The notes under the pieces were generated by a model, which was not told the origin of the DNA, did no database searches, and saw nothing but the letters and a program-made list of their open reading frames with translations. A stretch of 64,000 nt of DNA, from contig NZ_BONV01000003.1 in assembly GCF_016862895.1 (NCBI RefSeq), positions 62,001 through 126,000 on the forward strand, in the 5' to 3' direction. Origin of the DNA: Planotetraspora kaengkrachanensis. GTDB taxonomy: Bacteria; Actinomycetota; Actinomycetes; Streptosporangiales; Streptosporangiaceae. This document shows, in pieces, positions 50,134 to 58,378 of the stretch; within the stretch, counting starts at the first letter, position 1, and the number at the start of each line of letters is the position of its first letter. Position numbers and translations under genes: made by a program.

Positions 50134-50373
50134 CTACCTGGCCGACCAGTCGCGGAACGCCTCGAGCAGGTTTTCCCGCGACCGGTCGGTCAGGTTGCGG
50201 GCGGGCAGCCGCCCGACCTCGGCGACGGTGACGCGGATCTGCCGGAGATAGACGTCGCAGCCGCCGCACACGCCGATGTGGCCGGTGAAACGCCGTCGGG
50301 TCCCGGCGTCGAGTTCCTCGTCGAGATAGGCGGTGACCAGGTCCACGAACTCCTCGCAGTTCATCGTGGTCAT
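50134..50373 (-). CDS. Zinc anti-sigma factor (zf-HC2 type)
   Basis: A 79-residue protein with the HxxxCxxC zinc motif (His32, Cys36, Cys39, within GHIGVCGGC). It lacks a transmembrane helix, so it is a soluble, RsrA-like anti-sigma that may respond to thiol oxidation or zinc. The ATG overlaps the sigma factor stop (ATGA), meaning the two are co-translated. The sigma/anti-sigma pair is divergent from the ergothioneine genes, and a link between oxidative stress control and ergothioneine is a reasonable but untested idea. Confidence 0.85.
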   Translation of the reverse strand: MTTMNCEEFVDLVTAYLDEELDAGTRRRFTGHIGVCGGCDVYLRQIRVTVAEVGRLPARNLTDRSRENLLEAFRDWSAR

Positions 50374-51065
50374 CGCGTCGGCTCCTTGCCGGACTGGGCC
50401 GTCAGGTAACGGTCCAGCGTGCCGCGCAGCGACGCCCTGGCACGGTGCAGCAGCACCCGCTGGTTCGCCGCGGTGATCTCAAGGATCGCGCAGACCTCGT
50501 CGCTGCTGTACCCCTGCATGTCACGCAGTGTTATCACGACCCGCTGCCGGGCGGGCAGCGAACCGAGCGCACGCTCGATGTGCTGGTGGACCTCGAGGGC
50601 GAGAATCTCACCCTCGGGGGACGGCCACGCGACCGGGGTCTGCGGCAGCGCGACGGAATCGTCGGCGCCGCGCGAACCCCCGAGGGGACCGCCGGGATCG
50701 ACGGCGGGATCGAAGTCCTCCTTGGCCGTGGCGAGGCTGGTCATGGGCACCGTGCGGGCGTCGTTGACGCCCCGGGTCTTGGCCCTGTTGATCACGATGC
50801 GGTACACCCAGGTGCGCAGGGCGGAGCGGGCCTCGAACTTGTCGATGCCGCGCAACACCCCCACCCACGCGTCCTGGACGACGTCCTCCGCGGCGTACTC
50901 GTCCGCGACGTACGCCCGGGCGACCTGCAACATCCCCGGTGACCACGCCGTGAGCAACGCGGCGAACATGTCCTCGTCGCCGCAGCGCAGGGCCTCCACG
51001 ACGACGTCGTCTGCCGGAAGGACGGGGCCAGGTGACTGCGAGTCGGCCTCGGGCATGCTCCGCAC
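50370..51065 (-). CDS. RNA polymerase sigma factor, ECF-type (sigma-70 family)
   Basis: A 231-residue protein from GTG 51065, chosen because AGGAGGGG stands eight bases upstream (ATG 51056 and an upstream ATG at 51086 are possible). Region 2 is at about 40-105 (AEDVVQDAWVGVLRGIDKFE, RTWVYRIVINRAKT); a linker rich in Gly/Pro/Asp follows; region 4 is at about 160-215 (LPARQRVVITLRDMQGYSSDEV, ILEITAANQRVLLHRAR). Its partner anti-sigma overlaps its stop. It is divergent from egtA, with 142 bases between. The autoregulated promoter is probably in this space; I could not recognise a clear ECF -35/-10 pair. Confidence 0.9.
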   Translation of the reverse strand: MRSMPEADSQSPGPVLPADDVVVEALRCGDEDMFAALLTAWSPGMLQVARAYVADEYAAEDVVQDAWVGVLRGIDKFEARSALRTWVYRIVINRAKTRGVNDARTVPMTSLATAKEDFDPAVDPGGPLGGSRGADDSVALPQTPVAWPSPEGEILALEVHQHIERALGSLPARQRVVITLRDMQGYSSDEVCAILEITAANQRVLLHRARASLRGTLDRYLTAQSGKEPTR

Positions 51066-51207
51066 TCTAATCGCCCCTCCTGACATTCCGACCGGCCGCG
51101 AATCCTCCCGTCCGATCTAAGGAGTCGTTTCCGAACAACCGATATCCGATGGTGAAACAGTCGGCGATGTCCGTAACGCTTGACCGTCCTCCCGAGACCA
51201 AGGGTGC

Positions 51208-52491
51208 ATGCATCGGGGATCAGGGGACGAGGCGCCGCCCTACGCGGCGAGTTGGAGCGCCGACGACGCCATCGAATACATCGCGACGACCTGCCTGACG
51301 CCGGGCGTGCCGGGAACGGTCGGGGTCGAGCTGGAGTGGTTCGTCCACGACGCGCGTGATCCGTACGCGCGGGTGGATCCGGCCCGTGTCACGGCAGCGC
51401 TGCCCGCCGAGGGCGAACTGGCGGGCGCCCTGTCGCGCGAGCCCGGCGGCCAGGTGGAGCTCAGCTCCGCCCCCGCGCCCTCTCTCCGCGGGGCCGTCGC
51501 CACCGCCGCGGCCGACATGGCGGGCCTGCGCGCCCGCCTGGGCGCCGCCGGTCTGCGCCTGTCCGGAGGCGGCGCCGATCCGTACCGCCCGCCGGTGCGG
51601 GTGCGGGACGCCCCCCGTTACGTCGCGATGGAGAGCTACTTCGACCGCGCGGGCCCGCACGGCAGGACCATGATGTGCGGAACGGCGTCCGTCCAGGTGT
51701 GCCTCGACGCGGGGCTGCCGGGAGCCGGGCCCGCGGGGATGGCACGGCGGTGGCGGCTGGCGCACGCCATCGGGCCGGTTCTGGTCGGGGCCTTCGCCAG
51801 TTCACCGTGTCACGCGGGCCGGCCGACCGGATGGAAGTCGACGCGGCAGGCCGTGTGGGCGCGGCTCGACCCGCGCAGGACGTCGCCCCCCGCCGGCTCC
51901 GACCCGGCCGAGGCGTGGGCGCGATACGCGCTGGACGCGCCCGTGATGTGCGTCCGCGGACCGGCCCCGTGGCAGGTGCCCCTCGGCCTCACCCTGCGCG
52001 ACTGGCTGGCGGGCGCGGGGCCCCGCCCGGTCACCCGCGAGGACGTCGACTATCACCTCACCACCCTGTTCCCGCCGGTGCGGCCGCACGGCTGGCTCGA
52101 ACTGCGGATGGTCGACGCACAGCACGGCGACGACGGCTGGCTCGTCCCCCTCGCCGTGGCCACCGCGCTCGTCGAGGATCCCGCGGCCGCCGACCTGGCC
52201 CTGGCCGCGACGGAGTGCTGGGACCCCTTCGAACCCGGTCCCTGGCGGCGCGCGGCCGCGCTGGGGCTGTCCGATCCCACGATCGCCGCGGCCGCGGCGA
52301 CCTGTTTCGCGGCGGCGCTGGACGCGCTGGACCGGATGAACGCCCCCGCCGCCGTCCGCACGGCTGTCGAGCGCTTCACCGACGCCTACGTCAGCCGGGG
52401 CAGATGCCCTGCCGACGACCCCGAACGCCTTTCTCACCACACCCCCCGCTCCGAGATCCGCGAACCGATCCGAACGGAGGCCGGGACATGA
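51208..52491 (+). CDS. egtA: EgtA: glutamate-cysteine ligase for ergothioneine biosynthesis
   Basis: A 427-residue protein of the EgtA group of GCS2-like ligases. VGVELEWFVHD near residue 38 and GGQVELSSAP near 85 are the ATP/glutamate site motifs. MMCGTASVQVCLDAG, GWKSTRQAVWARLDP and LTTLFPPVRPHGWLELRMVD are also conserved. It makes gamma-glutamylcysteine, the sulfur donor for EgtB. The start is ATG at 51208. It is the first gene of the operon: the egtB ATG overlaps its stop. A few bases ahead lie tandem TTGACC and AT-rich stretches that may form the promoter. Confidence 0.93.
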   Translation: MHRGSGDEAPPYAASWSADDAIEYIATTCLTPGVPGTVGVELEWFVHDARDPYARVDPARVTAALPAEGELAGALSREPGGQVELSSAPAPSLRGAVATAAADMAGLRARLGAAGLRLSGGGADPYRPPVRVRDAPRYVAMESYFDRAGPHGRTMMCGTASVQVCLDAGLPGAGPAGMARRWRLAHAIGPVLVGAFASSPCHAGRPTGWKSTRQAVWARLDPRRTSPPAGSDPAEAWARYALDAPVMCVRGPAPWQVPLGLTLRDWLAGAGPRPVTREDVDYHLTTLFPPVRPHGWLELRMVDAQHGDDGWLVPLAVATALVEDPAAADLALAATECWDPFEPGPWRRAAALGLSDPTIAAAAATCFAAALDALDRMNAPAAVRTAVERFTDAYVSRGRCPADDPERLSHHTPRSEIREPIRTEAGT

Positions 52492-53798
52492 CCGGCGAAG
52501 ACATCCGCAGCCGCACCTACGACCTGCTCACCGCCGCCCGCGAGCGCAGCCTCGCACTCACCGACTGCGTCGGCGACGACGACCTGACCAAGCAGCACTC
52601 GCGGCTGATGTCCCCCCTCGTGTGGGACCTCGCGCACGTGGGCAGCCAGGAGGAGCTGTGGCTGCTGCGCGCCGTGGGCGGCCAGGAGCCCATGCGCCCC
52701 GAGATCGACTCGCTCTATGACGCGTTCGAGCACCCTCGGGCCGAGCGTCCGCGCCTTCCCCTGCTCTCACCCGGGGAGTCGCGCCGGTACATCGCGACCG
52801 TCCGGGAGCGGGTGACCGACCTGCTCGAACGCTCCCCGGTCGAGGGGAACCCGCTGGTCGAGCACGGCTTCGCGTTCGGGATGATCGCCCAGCACGAGCA
52901 GCAGCACGACGAGACCATGCTGGCCACCCACCAGTTGCGCGAGGGCACGCCGGTGTTGTCGGCCCCGCCGCCCGCGGCGAGTTCGGGACGGTGGCCGAAG
53001 GAGGTGCTCGTCCCCGCCGGTCCGTTCACCATGGGCACCTCGACGGAGCCCTGGGCCCTCGACAACGAACGGCCCGCGCACCAGGTGCACGTGCCCGCTT
53101 ACTGGATCGACACCGTGCCCGTCGGCAACGCCGACTACCTGGCGTTCATGGAGGCGGGCGGATACGAACGGCGGGAGCTCTGGTCGGCGGCGGGCTGGGC
53201 GCACAGGCAGGACGCCGGGCTGACCGGGCCCAGGTTCTGGTGGCGTGAGGGCGGCACGTGGCTGCGGCGGCGGTTCGGGCACGTCGAGCCGGTTCCGCCG
53301 CACGAGCCGGTCGTGCACGTCTGCTGGTACGAGGCCGAGGCGTACGCCTCCTGGGCCGGCAGGCGGCTGCCCACCGAGGCCGAGTGGGAGAAGGCGGCCA
53401 GGCACGACCCGGCGGCCGGCCGCTCCCGCCGCTACCCGTGGGGGGACGAGGAGCCCGGCGCCGAGCACGCCAACCTCGGCCAGCGCCACCTGCAGGCCGC
53501 CCCCCTCGGCGCCTACCCCGCCGGGGCCTCCGCGTACGGCGTCCGCCAGCTGATCGGGGACGTCTGGGAGTGGACCTCCAGCGACTTCCGCGGGTACCCG
53601 GGATTCGCCGCGTTCCCCTACCGGGAGTACTCCGAGGTGTTCTTCGGCGAGGAGTACAAGGTGTTGCGCGGCGGCTCGTTCGCCACCGACCCGGTCGCCT
53701 GCCGGGGCACGTTCCGCAACTGGGACTACCCGATCAGGCGGCAGATCTTCTCGGGATTCCGCACGGCACGCGACGCGGCTCCCGGCGAGGGCGTCTGA
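52488..53798 (+). CDS. egtB: EgtB: hercynine oxygenase (sulfoxide synthase)
   Basis: A 436-residue protein from the ATG overlapping the egtA stop. The N-terminal DinB-like domain carries the iron ligands: His in WDLAHVG near 51 and the pair in QHEQQHDETM near 135 and 139. The C-terminal FGE-sulfatase (formylglycine-generating-like) domain shows VPAGPFTMGTS, NERPAHQVHVPAYWID, RLPTEAEWEKAARHD, GDVWEWTSSDF and LRGGSFAT. With oxygen and iron it joins hercynine and gamma-glutamylcysteine to the sulfoxide. Length and motif order match the family. The egtC ATG follows by a one-base overlap (TGATG). Confidence 0.95.
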   Translation: MTGEDIRSRTYDLLTAARERSLALTDCVGDDDLTKQHSRLMSPLVWDLAHVGSQEELWLLRAVGGQEPMRPEIDSLYDAFEHPRAERPRLPLLSPGESRRYIATVRERVTDLLERSPVEGNPLVEHGFAFGMIAQHEQQHDETMLATHQLREGTPVLSAPPPAASSGRWPKEVLVPAGPFTMGTSTEPWALDNERPAHQVHVPAYWIDTVPVGNADYLAFMEAGGYERRELWSAAGWAHRQDAGLTGPRFWWREGGTWLRRRFGHVEPVPPHEPVVHVCWYEAEAYASWAGRRLPTEAEWEKAARHDPAAGRSRRYPWGDEEPGAEHANLGQRHLQAAPLGAYPAGASAYGVRQLIGDVWEWTSSDFRGYPGFAAFPYREYSEVFFGEEYKVLRGGSFATDPVACRGTFRNWDYPIRRQIFSGFRTARDAAPGEGV

Positions 53799-54556
53799 TG
53801 TGCCGTCACCTGGCTTACCTGGGCGAACCCGTCACCCTGCGCGAGGTGCTCATCGACCCGCCGTTCGGCCTGCACCGGCAGGCCTGGGCACCGCGGCGGC
53901 AGCGGTACGGCACGGTCAACGCCGACGGGTTCGGCGCGGGCTGGTACGCCGACGGAGACCCGGTGCCCGCCCGGTACCGTCATGCGGGTCCGATGTGGGC
54001 GGACGACTCCTTCGCCGACGTGGCGCGGGTCACCCGCACGCGGGCGCTGCTCGCCGCGGTCCGCTCGGCGACCGAGGGGACCGCCCCGGACGTCTCCGCC
54101 GCCTGCCCCTTCCGGGACGGCCGCCACCTGTTCAGCCACAACGGCGTCGTGGCCGGCTGGCCGGGCTCGGCCGCCGGGCTGGCCGGGCTGCTGCCCGCCG
54201 CGCTGCTCCTCGACCTGCCGGCCCGCTCGGACTCCGCGCTCGTGTGGGCGCTGGTCAGACATCGGCTGGCCGGAGGGTCGACCATGGCCGGCGCGCTCGC
54301 CCGCACGGTCCGTGACGTGGCGGCGCACGCGGACGGCCGGCTGAACCTGCTGATCACCGATGGCGAGGCGATCGCCGCGACGGCCTACGGCGACACCCTC
54401 GCGTACCGGGTGGGCGAGCGCGGGGTCGTGGTGGCCTCGGAGCCGTCCGACGACGACCCGGGATGGGTCGACGTCCCCGATGCGAGCCTGCTCGTCGCCC
54501 GCGGCGGCGAGGTGTCGGTCTCCCCAATCGAAGCCGCGGACACGGAGGAAGCATGA
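53798..54556 (+). CDS. egtC: EgtC: gamma-glutamyl hercynylcysteine sulfoxide hydrolase
   Basis: A 252-residue class II glutamine amidotransferase-like protein. Cys2 (MCRHLAYLG) is the N-terminal nucleophile after Met removal. NADGFGAGWY and LFSHNGVVAGW are the amide-binding loops, and DSALVWALVRHRL and RLNLLITDG follow. It removes glutamate from the EgtB product, leaving hercynylcysteine sulfoxide. The ATG starts within the egtB stop codon and its own stop overlaps egtD (ATGA). Confidence 0.94.
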   Translation: MCRHLAYLGEPVTLREVLIDPPFGLHRQAWAPRRQRYGTVNADGFGAGWYADGDPVPARYRHAGPMWADDSFADVARVTRTRALLAAVRSATEGTAPDVSAACPFRDGRHLFSHNGVVAGWPGSAAGLAGLLPAALLLDLPARSDSALVWALVRHRLAGGSTMAGALARTVRDVAAHADGRLNLLITDGEAIAATAYGDTLAYRVGERGVVVASEPSDDDPGWVDVPDASLLVARGGEVSVSPIEAADTEEA

Positions 54557-55524
54557 CCACGCTGACCATCGACAACCACCTGTCCGCCGGCTACCTCGAC
54601 GCGGCGCTGCGCGCGGACGCGGTCGACGGCCTGACCTCCGTGCCCAAGCGGCTGCGGCCCGCGTGGTTCTACGACGCCCGCGGCAGCGAGTTGTTCGAGG
54701 AGATCACCCGGTTGCCCGAGTACTACCCGACGCGCGCGGAACGGGAGATCCTCGTGGCCCACGCGGGCGACATCGCCGCGTTCGCGGGCGCGCAGACGCT
54801 CGTCGAGCTCGGCTCGGGCTCGTCGGAGAAGACCCGGCTGCTGCTCGGGGCGATGCGGTCCGCGGGCACGCTGAGCAGGTACGTGCCGGTGGACGTGAGC
54901 GAGAGCGCGCTGATGGGCGCCGCGCACGCGCTGCGGGCCGACTACCCCGAGCTCGCCGTGCACGCCGTCATCGCCGATTTCGGCGAGCACCTCAGCGAGC
55001 TTCCCCGCGGGGGCCGCCGGATGGTGGCCTTCCTCGGCAGCACGATCGGCAATCTCGTGCCCGACGAGCGTGCGGCGTTCCTGCTCGACCTGTACGGCAC
55101 GCTGTCGCCGGGCGACTCGCTCCTGCTCGGCACCGACCTGGTCAAGGATCCGGCCGTCCTCGTGGCGGCGTACGACGACGCGGCAGGCGTTACGGCGGAG
55201 TTCAACGCCAACGTCCTGCGGGTGCTCAACCGGGAACTGGGGGCCGACTTCGACCCGTCGGCCTTCGCCCACCGCGCGGTGTGGGACTCCGGCAACGAGT
55301 GGATGGAGATGCGGCTGCGCTCGCTGCGGCCCCAGTCGGTACGGCTTCCCGCCGTGGACCTGGTCGCCGAGTTCGCCGAGGGCGAGGAGATCCGTACCGA
55401 GATCTCCGCGAAGTTCCGTCCCGAGGGGGTCCGAGCCGAACTGGCCGCGAGCGGGTTCGACCTGCGCCACTGGTGGACGGACCGGGCGGGCAGGTTCGGG
55501 CTCTCGCTGTCGTTCAGGCGCTGA
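54553..55524 (+). CDS. egtD: EgtD: L-histidine N-alpha-methyltransferase
   Basis: A 323-residue protein. PAWFYDARGSELFEEITRLP and EYYPTRAEREIL near the start, VELGSGSSEKTRLLL at about 83-97 (SAM motif I), VAFLGSTIGNLVPDERAAFL, and FAHRAVWDSGNEWMEM are diagnostic. It trimethylates histidine to hercynine, the first committed step of ergothioneine synthesis. Last gene of the egt operon; the next gene starts 305 bases downstream. The egtE (C-S lyase) step has no gene in the cluster. Confidence 0.95.
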   Translation: MTTLTIDNHLSAGYLDAALRADAVDGLTSVPKRLRPAWFYDARGSELFEEITRLPEYYPTRAEREILVAHAGDIAAFAGAQTLVELGSGSSEKTRLLLGAMRSAGTLSRYVPVDVSESALMGAAHALRADYPELAVHAVIADFGEHLSELPRGGRRMVAFLGSTIGNLVPDERAAFLLDLYGTLSPGDSLLLGTDLVKDPAVLVAAYDDAAGVTAEFNANVLRVLNRELGADFDPSAFAHRAVWDSGNEWMEMRLRSLRPQSVRLPAVDLVAEFAEGEEIRTEISAKFRPEGVRAELAASGFDLRHWWTDRAGRFGLSLSFRR

Positions 55525-55555
55525 TCGGGGCGCCGAGGTCGGCTGTGGGGGGCGA

Positions 55556-55571
55556 TGTGGGCTATGTCACA
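55556..55571. promoter_or_regulatory. CRP-like site, near consensus
   Basis: TGTGG-GCTATG-TCACA: four of five positions of the left arm and all of the right arm match the cAMP-receptor-protein consensus TGTGA-N6-TCACA. It begins 32 bases after the egtD stop and 258 before the amidase start, sharing the 12-mer TGTCACACAGGG with the perfect site near 61721. Confidence 0.45.
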
Positions 55572-55574
55572 CAG

Positions 55575-55594
55575 GGAACATTCTGAATTGTTCC
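55575..55594. promoter_or_regulatory. Near-perfect palindrome GGAAC-ATTCTGAAT-TGTTCC
   Basis: Arms GGAACA/TGTTCC and inner ATTC/GAAT match as one palindrome apart from a one-base insertion. Spacing differs from the LexA pattern GAAC-N4-GTTC, so I leave the binding protein open. Confidence 0.5.
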
Positions 55595-55829
55595 GAATTC
55601 GCCCCTCACCAGCCCGGGCGTGCGACCCCGACCCGTCCGACGCGCTCCGGGCGCGTCACCTCCCCCTGCGAGCGGCGAGTCGCGGTGTCGCGTTCCGACC
55701 GAAGGATCGGTCTATTTGTGATAAACCAGGCGCGGTACTGCCTGGCTCCCAGCCGCAGACTCCCCCGGCCCCTCCCGGCGACGGCATGGCGCGGTGAACG
55801 GGATCGATCCACCGAATGATCGGAGATTC

Positions 55830-58145
55830 ATGAAGAGGCGCATGATCGTCGCGCTGAGCACGGTCGTACCCGTGGCGGCCGCGGCCGTGGCCTTCGTGGT
55901 GGTCGGCGGGCCGTCGTCGAGCGCGTCGCCGGCGGCCCAGCCCCCCACTCCGGGGCAGGTGAACACGCTCGTGCTGCGCGACGTGCCCTCCGGCCAGTCG
56001 GGCGGATCCGGCAAGCAGGCGGTTCAGGGCCTGCCGGCCGCGACCACCAAGCCGTTCAGCCTGCTGGGCGTGAGCTGGGACAACGCTCGCGAGGCCATCG
56101 ACGGCGCGGTGGAGGTGCGCACGCGCGCCACCGCCTCCGGCACCTGGTCGTCGTGGCGTCCGGTCGAGGCCGAGAGCGACGATCTGCCCGACGCGGGCAG
56201 CAAGACCGATCGTCAGACCCGCGGCGCCACCGCGCCCCTGTGGGTGGGGCCCTCCAACGGTGTGGAGGTCCGCGTGACGGGCAAGGGCGCCACCCTGCCC
56301 CGCGGACTCCGCGTCGAACTCGTCGACCCGGGCAACGGCACGCGGAAGACCGGGGTCCGGGCCGCGGGCGGGCAGTTGGGCGATGTGACCCTCGCGGGAG
56401 CCGTCAGCACCACGGAACCCGACGCGCCGTCCGAGCCGGCATCCGAGCCGAGCCCCTCGGCCGGGGACGTCGCGCCCGTCGAGCCGGCCACGACGCCGGT
56501 CGCGACCCCGACGCCCACGCCCCCCGCTTCGCCGTCGCCGAGCGCCACCCCGAAGACGACTCCGAGCGCCACCCCGAAGGCGACCCCGACGCCGACTCCG
56601 ACGGCGAAGGCGCTCGCGGCCACCTCGGCGAGCACCGCGCCCAGCCCGACCATCAAGACCCGCGCGTCGTGGGGCGCCGACGAGAAACTGGTCACGGATC
56701 CGCCCGAGTACGCGCCCACGGTCAAGGCGGTCTTCGTCCACCACACCGACGGCGTCAACACCTACAGCTGCGCCGACTCCCCCTCGATCATCCGGGGGAT
56801 CATGCTGTACCACGTCAGGACGAACGGGTGGAACGACATCGGCTACAACTTCCTGGTCGACAAGTGCGGCACGATCTTCGAGGGTCGCGCGGGCGGAATC
56901 GACAAGCCCGTGATCGGCGCGCACACGCTGGGCTTCAACACCTCCAGCACCGGAATCGCCCTGCTCGGCAGCTTCAACGAGACGAGCGACCCCGCCCCGA
57001 CGAAGGCCGCCCTCGACTCGATCGCCAAGCTCGCCGCGTGGAAGCTCGGCCTGGCCGGCGGTAACCCGACCGGTAAGACCCCCATGACGATCACCGCCGA
57101 CAACGGGAAGTTCAAGCCGGGTACGTACAGCTTCAACACGATCTCCGGTCACCGGGACGGCTACGCCACGGCGTGCCCCGGCACGAAGCTCTACGCGGCG
57201 CTCCCCGGTATCAGGACGGCGGCCAAGGCCTGGACGACCCCGGTCACGTCGCTCAGCCTCACCGGGATCACGGGCGCCACGAAGGTGGGGTCGACCTACT
57301 ACACCAAGGGAGCGGTCTCGCTCGGCTGGGCCGCCAGGAACGCCGCGTTCTGGAAGTACGAGGTCGTGGTCGACGGAAAGGTCGTCGCCTCGCCTTACCC
57401 CTGGGCGACCTCGGCGAGCGTGACCCTCGCGACCGGCTCCCACAAGGTGCAGTTGCGCGCCGTCAACATCAACGGGACGACGGCGACGTCGCCGACCTAC
57501 ACGGTGGTGATGGACAAGACGGCCCCCGTCTTCAGCACCGCGGCCTACCTCAACATCAGGCCGGGCACGGTCAGCACGACGAACGTGGTCCCGGTCGGCC
57601 TGCACTGGAAGGCCACGGACAACGCGCTGCTGCGGACCATGAAGATCGCCTCGCCGTCCAAGGTCACGCTGGCGACGACCGCGACGTCATGGGCGTCCTC
57701 GGTGAAGACGCAGGCCTCCACGGTGTGGTCGGTGACCGCGGGCGACGCGGTGGGCTACACGAAGACGTCGTCGGTGACCCGGACCGCCGCCGTGGCGTAC
57801 GAGTCCTACTCCAGTCGCACAGGAACGTGGACCAAGTCGAACTCCACCTCCTACCTCGGCGGCAGCATCCTTTCCAGCACCGCGAAGAACGCGACCGCCA
57901 GCTACACCTTCACCGGCCGGTCGGTCGGCCTGATCGTCAGGCGGGCCTCGAACACCGGAGTCTTCTACGTCTACGTGGACGGCGTGAAGACGTCCACGGT
58001 CGACAGCAAGGGCGGGACGAGCTACCGCAACATCATCTGGACGAAGAGCTGGACCACGAGCGCCAAGCACACCATCAAGATCGTGGTGGCGGGCACCGCT
58101 GGTCGGGCCACCGTCGCCACGGACGGCATCGCCTACATCAAGTAG
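55830..58145 (+). CDS. Secreted N-acetylmuramoyl-L-alanine amidase (PGRP/amidase_2 type)
   Basis: A 771-residue exported protein from ATG 55830 (CGGAG upstream). A signal anchor MKRRMIVALSTVVPVAAAAV starts it. Residues 30-200 are an Ig-like accessory region; then comes a Pro/Thr/Ser-rich linker of ATPTPTP-type repeats (about 225-265). The PGRP/amidase domain has zinc His residues in VFVHHTDG, GAHTLGFN and SGHRDGYATACPG (about 310-455). The C-terminal half has three Ig/FN3-like modules, the last rich in Ser/Thr, probably for wall attachment or carbohydrate binding. It cleaves the MurNAc-L-Ala bond of peptidoglycan. The two upstream dyads at 55556-55594 could control it. Confidence 0.9.
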   Translation: MKRRMIVALSTVVPVAAAAVAFVVVGGPSSSASPAAQPPTPGQVNTLVLRDVPSGQSGGSGKQAVQGLPAATTKPFSLLGVSWDNAREAIDGAVEVRTRATASGTWSSWRPVEAESDDLPDAGSKTDRQTRGATAPLWVGPSNGVEVRVTGKGATLPRGLRVELVDPGNGTRKTGVRAAGGQLGDVTLAGAVSTTEPDAPSEPASEPSPSAGDVAPVEPATTPVATPTPTPPASPSPSATPKTTPSATPKATPTPTPTAKALAATSASTAPSPTIKTRASWGADEKLVTDPPEYAPTVKAVFVHHTDGVNTYSCADSPSIIRGIMLYHVRTNGWNDIGYNFLVDKCGTIFEGRAGGIDKPVIGAHTLGFNTSSTGIALLGSFNETSDPAPTKAALDSIAKLAAWKLGLAGGNPTGKTPMTITADNGKFKPGTYSFNTISGHRDGYATACPGTKLYAALPGIRTAAKAWTTPVTSLSLTGITGATKVGSTYYTKGAVSLGWAARNAAFWKYEVVVDGKVVASPYPWATSASVTLATGSHKVQLRAVNINGTTATSPTYTVVMDKTAPVFSTAAYLNIRPGTVSTTNVVPVGLHWKATDNALLRTMKIASPSKVTLATTATSWASSVKTQASTVWSVTAGDAVGYTKTSSVTRTAAVAYESYSSRTGTWTKSNSTSYLGGSILSSTAKNATASYTFTGRSVGLIVRRASNTGVFYVYVDGVKTSTVDSKGGTSYRNIIWTKSWTTSAKHTIKIVVAGTAGRATVATDGIAYIK

Positions 58146-58149
58146 GCCT

Positions 58150-58178
58150 GCCGGGCAGGGCGGACCACCCTGCCCGGC
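58150..58178 (+). terminator. Terminator hairpin of the amidase gene
   Basis: GCCGGGCAGGG (58150-58160), seven-base loop, CCCTGCCCGGC (58168-58178): an 11-bp perfect stem five bases after the stop. Confidence 0.75.
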
Positions 58179-58199
58179 CCATGGCGTAGATCATGCGTA

Positions 58200-58227
58200 G
58201 GCCCCGTACGGATGTCCGTACGGGGCC
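58200..58227. terminator. Second hairpin after the amidase gene
   Basis: GGCCCCGTACGGA-TG-TCCGTACGGGGCC is a 28-base, 13-bp perfect inverted repeat followed by TGCTGCTTTCC. It may act as a terminator together with the preceding hairpin. Confidence 0.7.
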
Positions 58228-58335
58228 TGCTGCTTTCCGGCGGCCGGGGCCTCACCTCCGCGTGATCATGCAGAGGCGGTGGGGCGGGACGTTTCTCAGG
58301 AGACACAAGAGTCACAGATCAGGAAATTTGTAGCT

Positions 58336-58354
58336 TTGGCCAAGGTTGGGCCAA
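58336..58354. promoter_or_regulatory. Adjacent TTGGCCAA and TTGGGCCAA dyads upstream of the serine hydrolase gene
   Basis: A perfect 8-base palindrome TTGGCCAA (58336-58343), two bases, then TTGGGCCAA (58346-58354). They are 25 bases upstream of ATG 58379 and sit in an AT-rich stretch that likely contains the promoter. A regulator cannot be named. Confidence 0.4.
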
Positions 58355-58378
58355 TATGCGTGCATAAACCTGTCTGGC

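Larger units (their letters stand above)
55525..55829. other. Regulatory intergenic region between egtD and the amidase gene
   Basis: The 305 bases hold a CRP-like half-conserved dyad at 55556-55571 and, three bases on, an almost perfect 20-base palindrome at 55575-55594. No gene is evident. The rest, down to CGGAG at 55821-55825 ahead of the amidase ATG, is unremarkable GC-rich leader. Confidence 0.55.

Noticed and set aside
55575-55594. LexA/SOS box
   Set aside because: Arms GAAC/GTTC are spaced by ten bases rather than four, and no DNA-repair gene adjoins.
55525-55829. c-di-AMP (ydaO-type) riboswitch before the wall amidase
   Set aside because: The conserved GGGGTGAATC-like and CCGAA...CAGCTAACC-like blocks of actinobacterial versions are not present.
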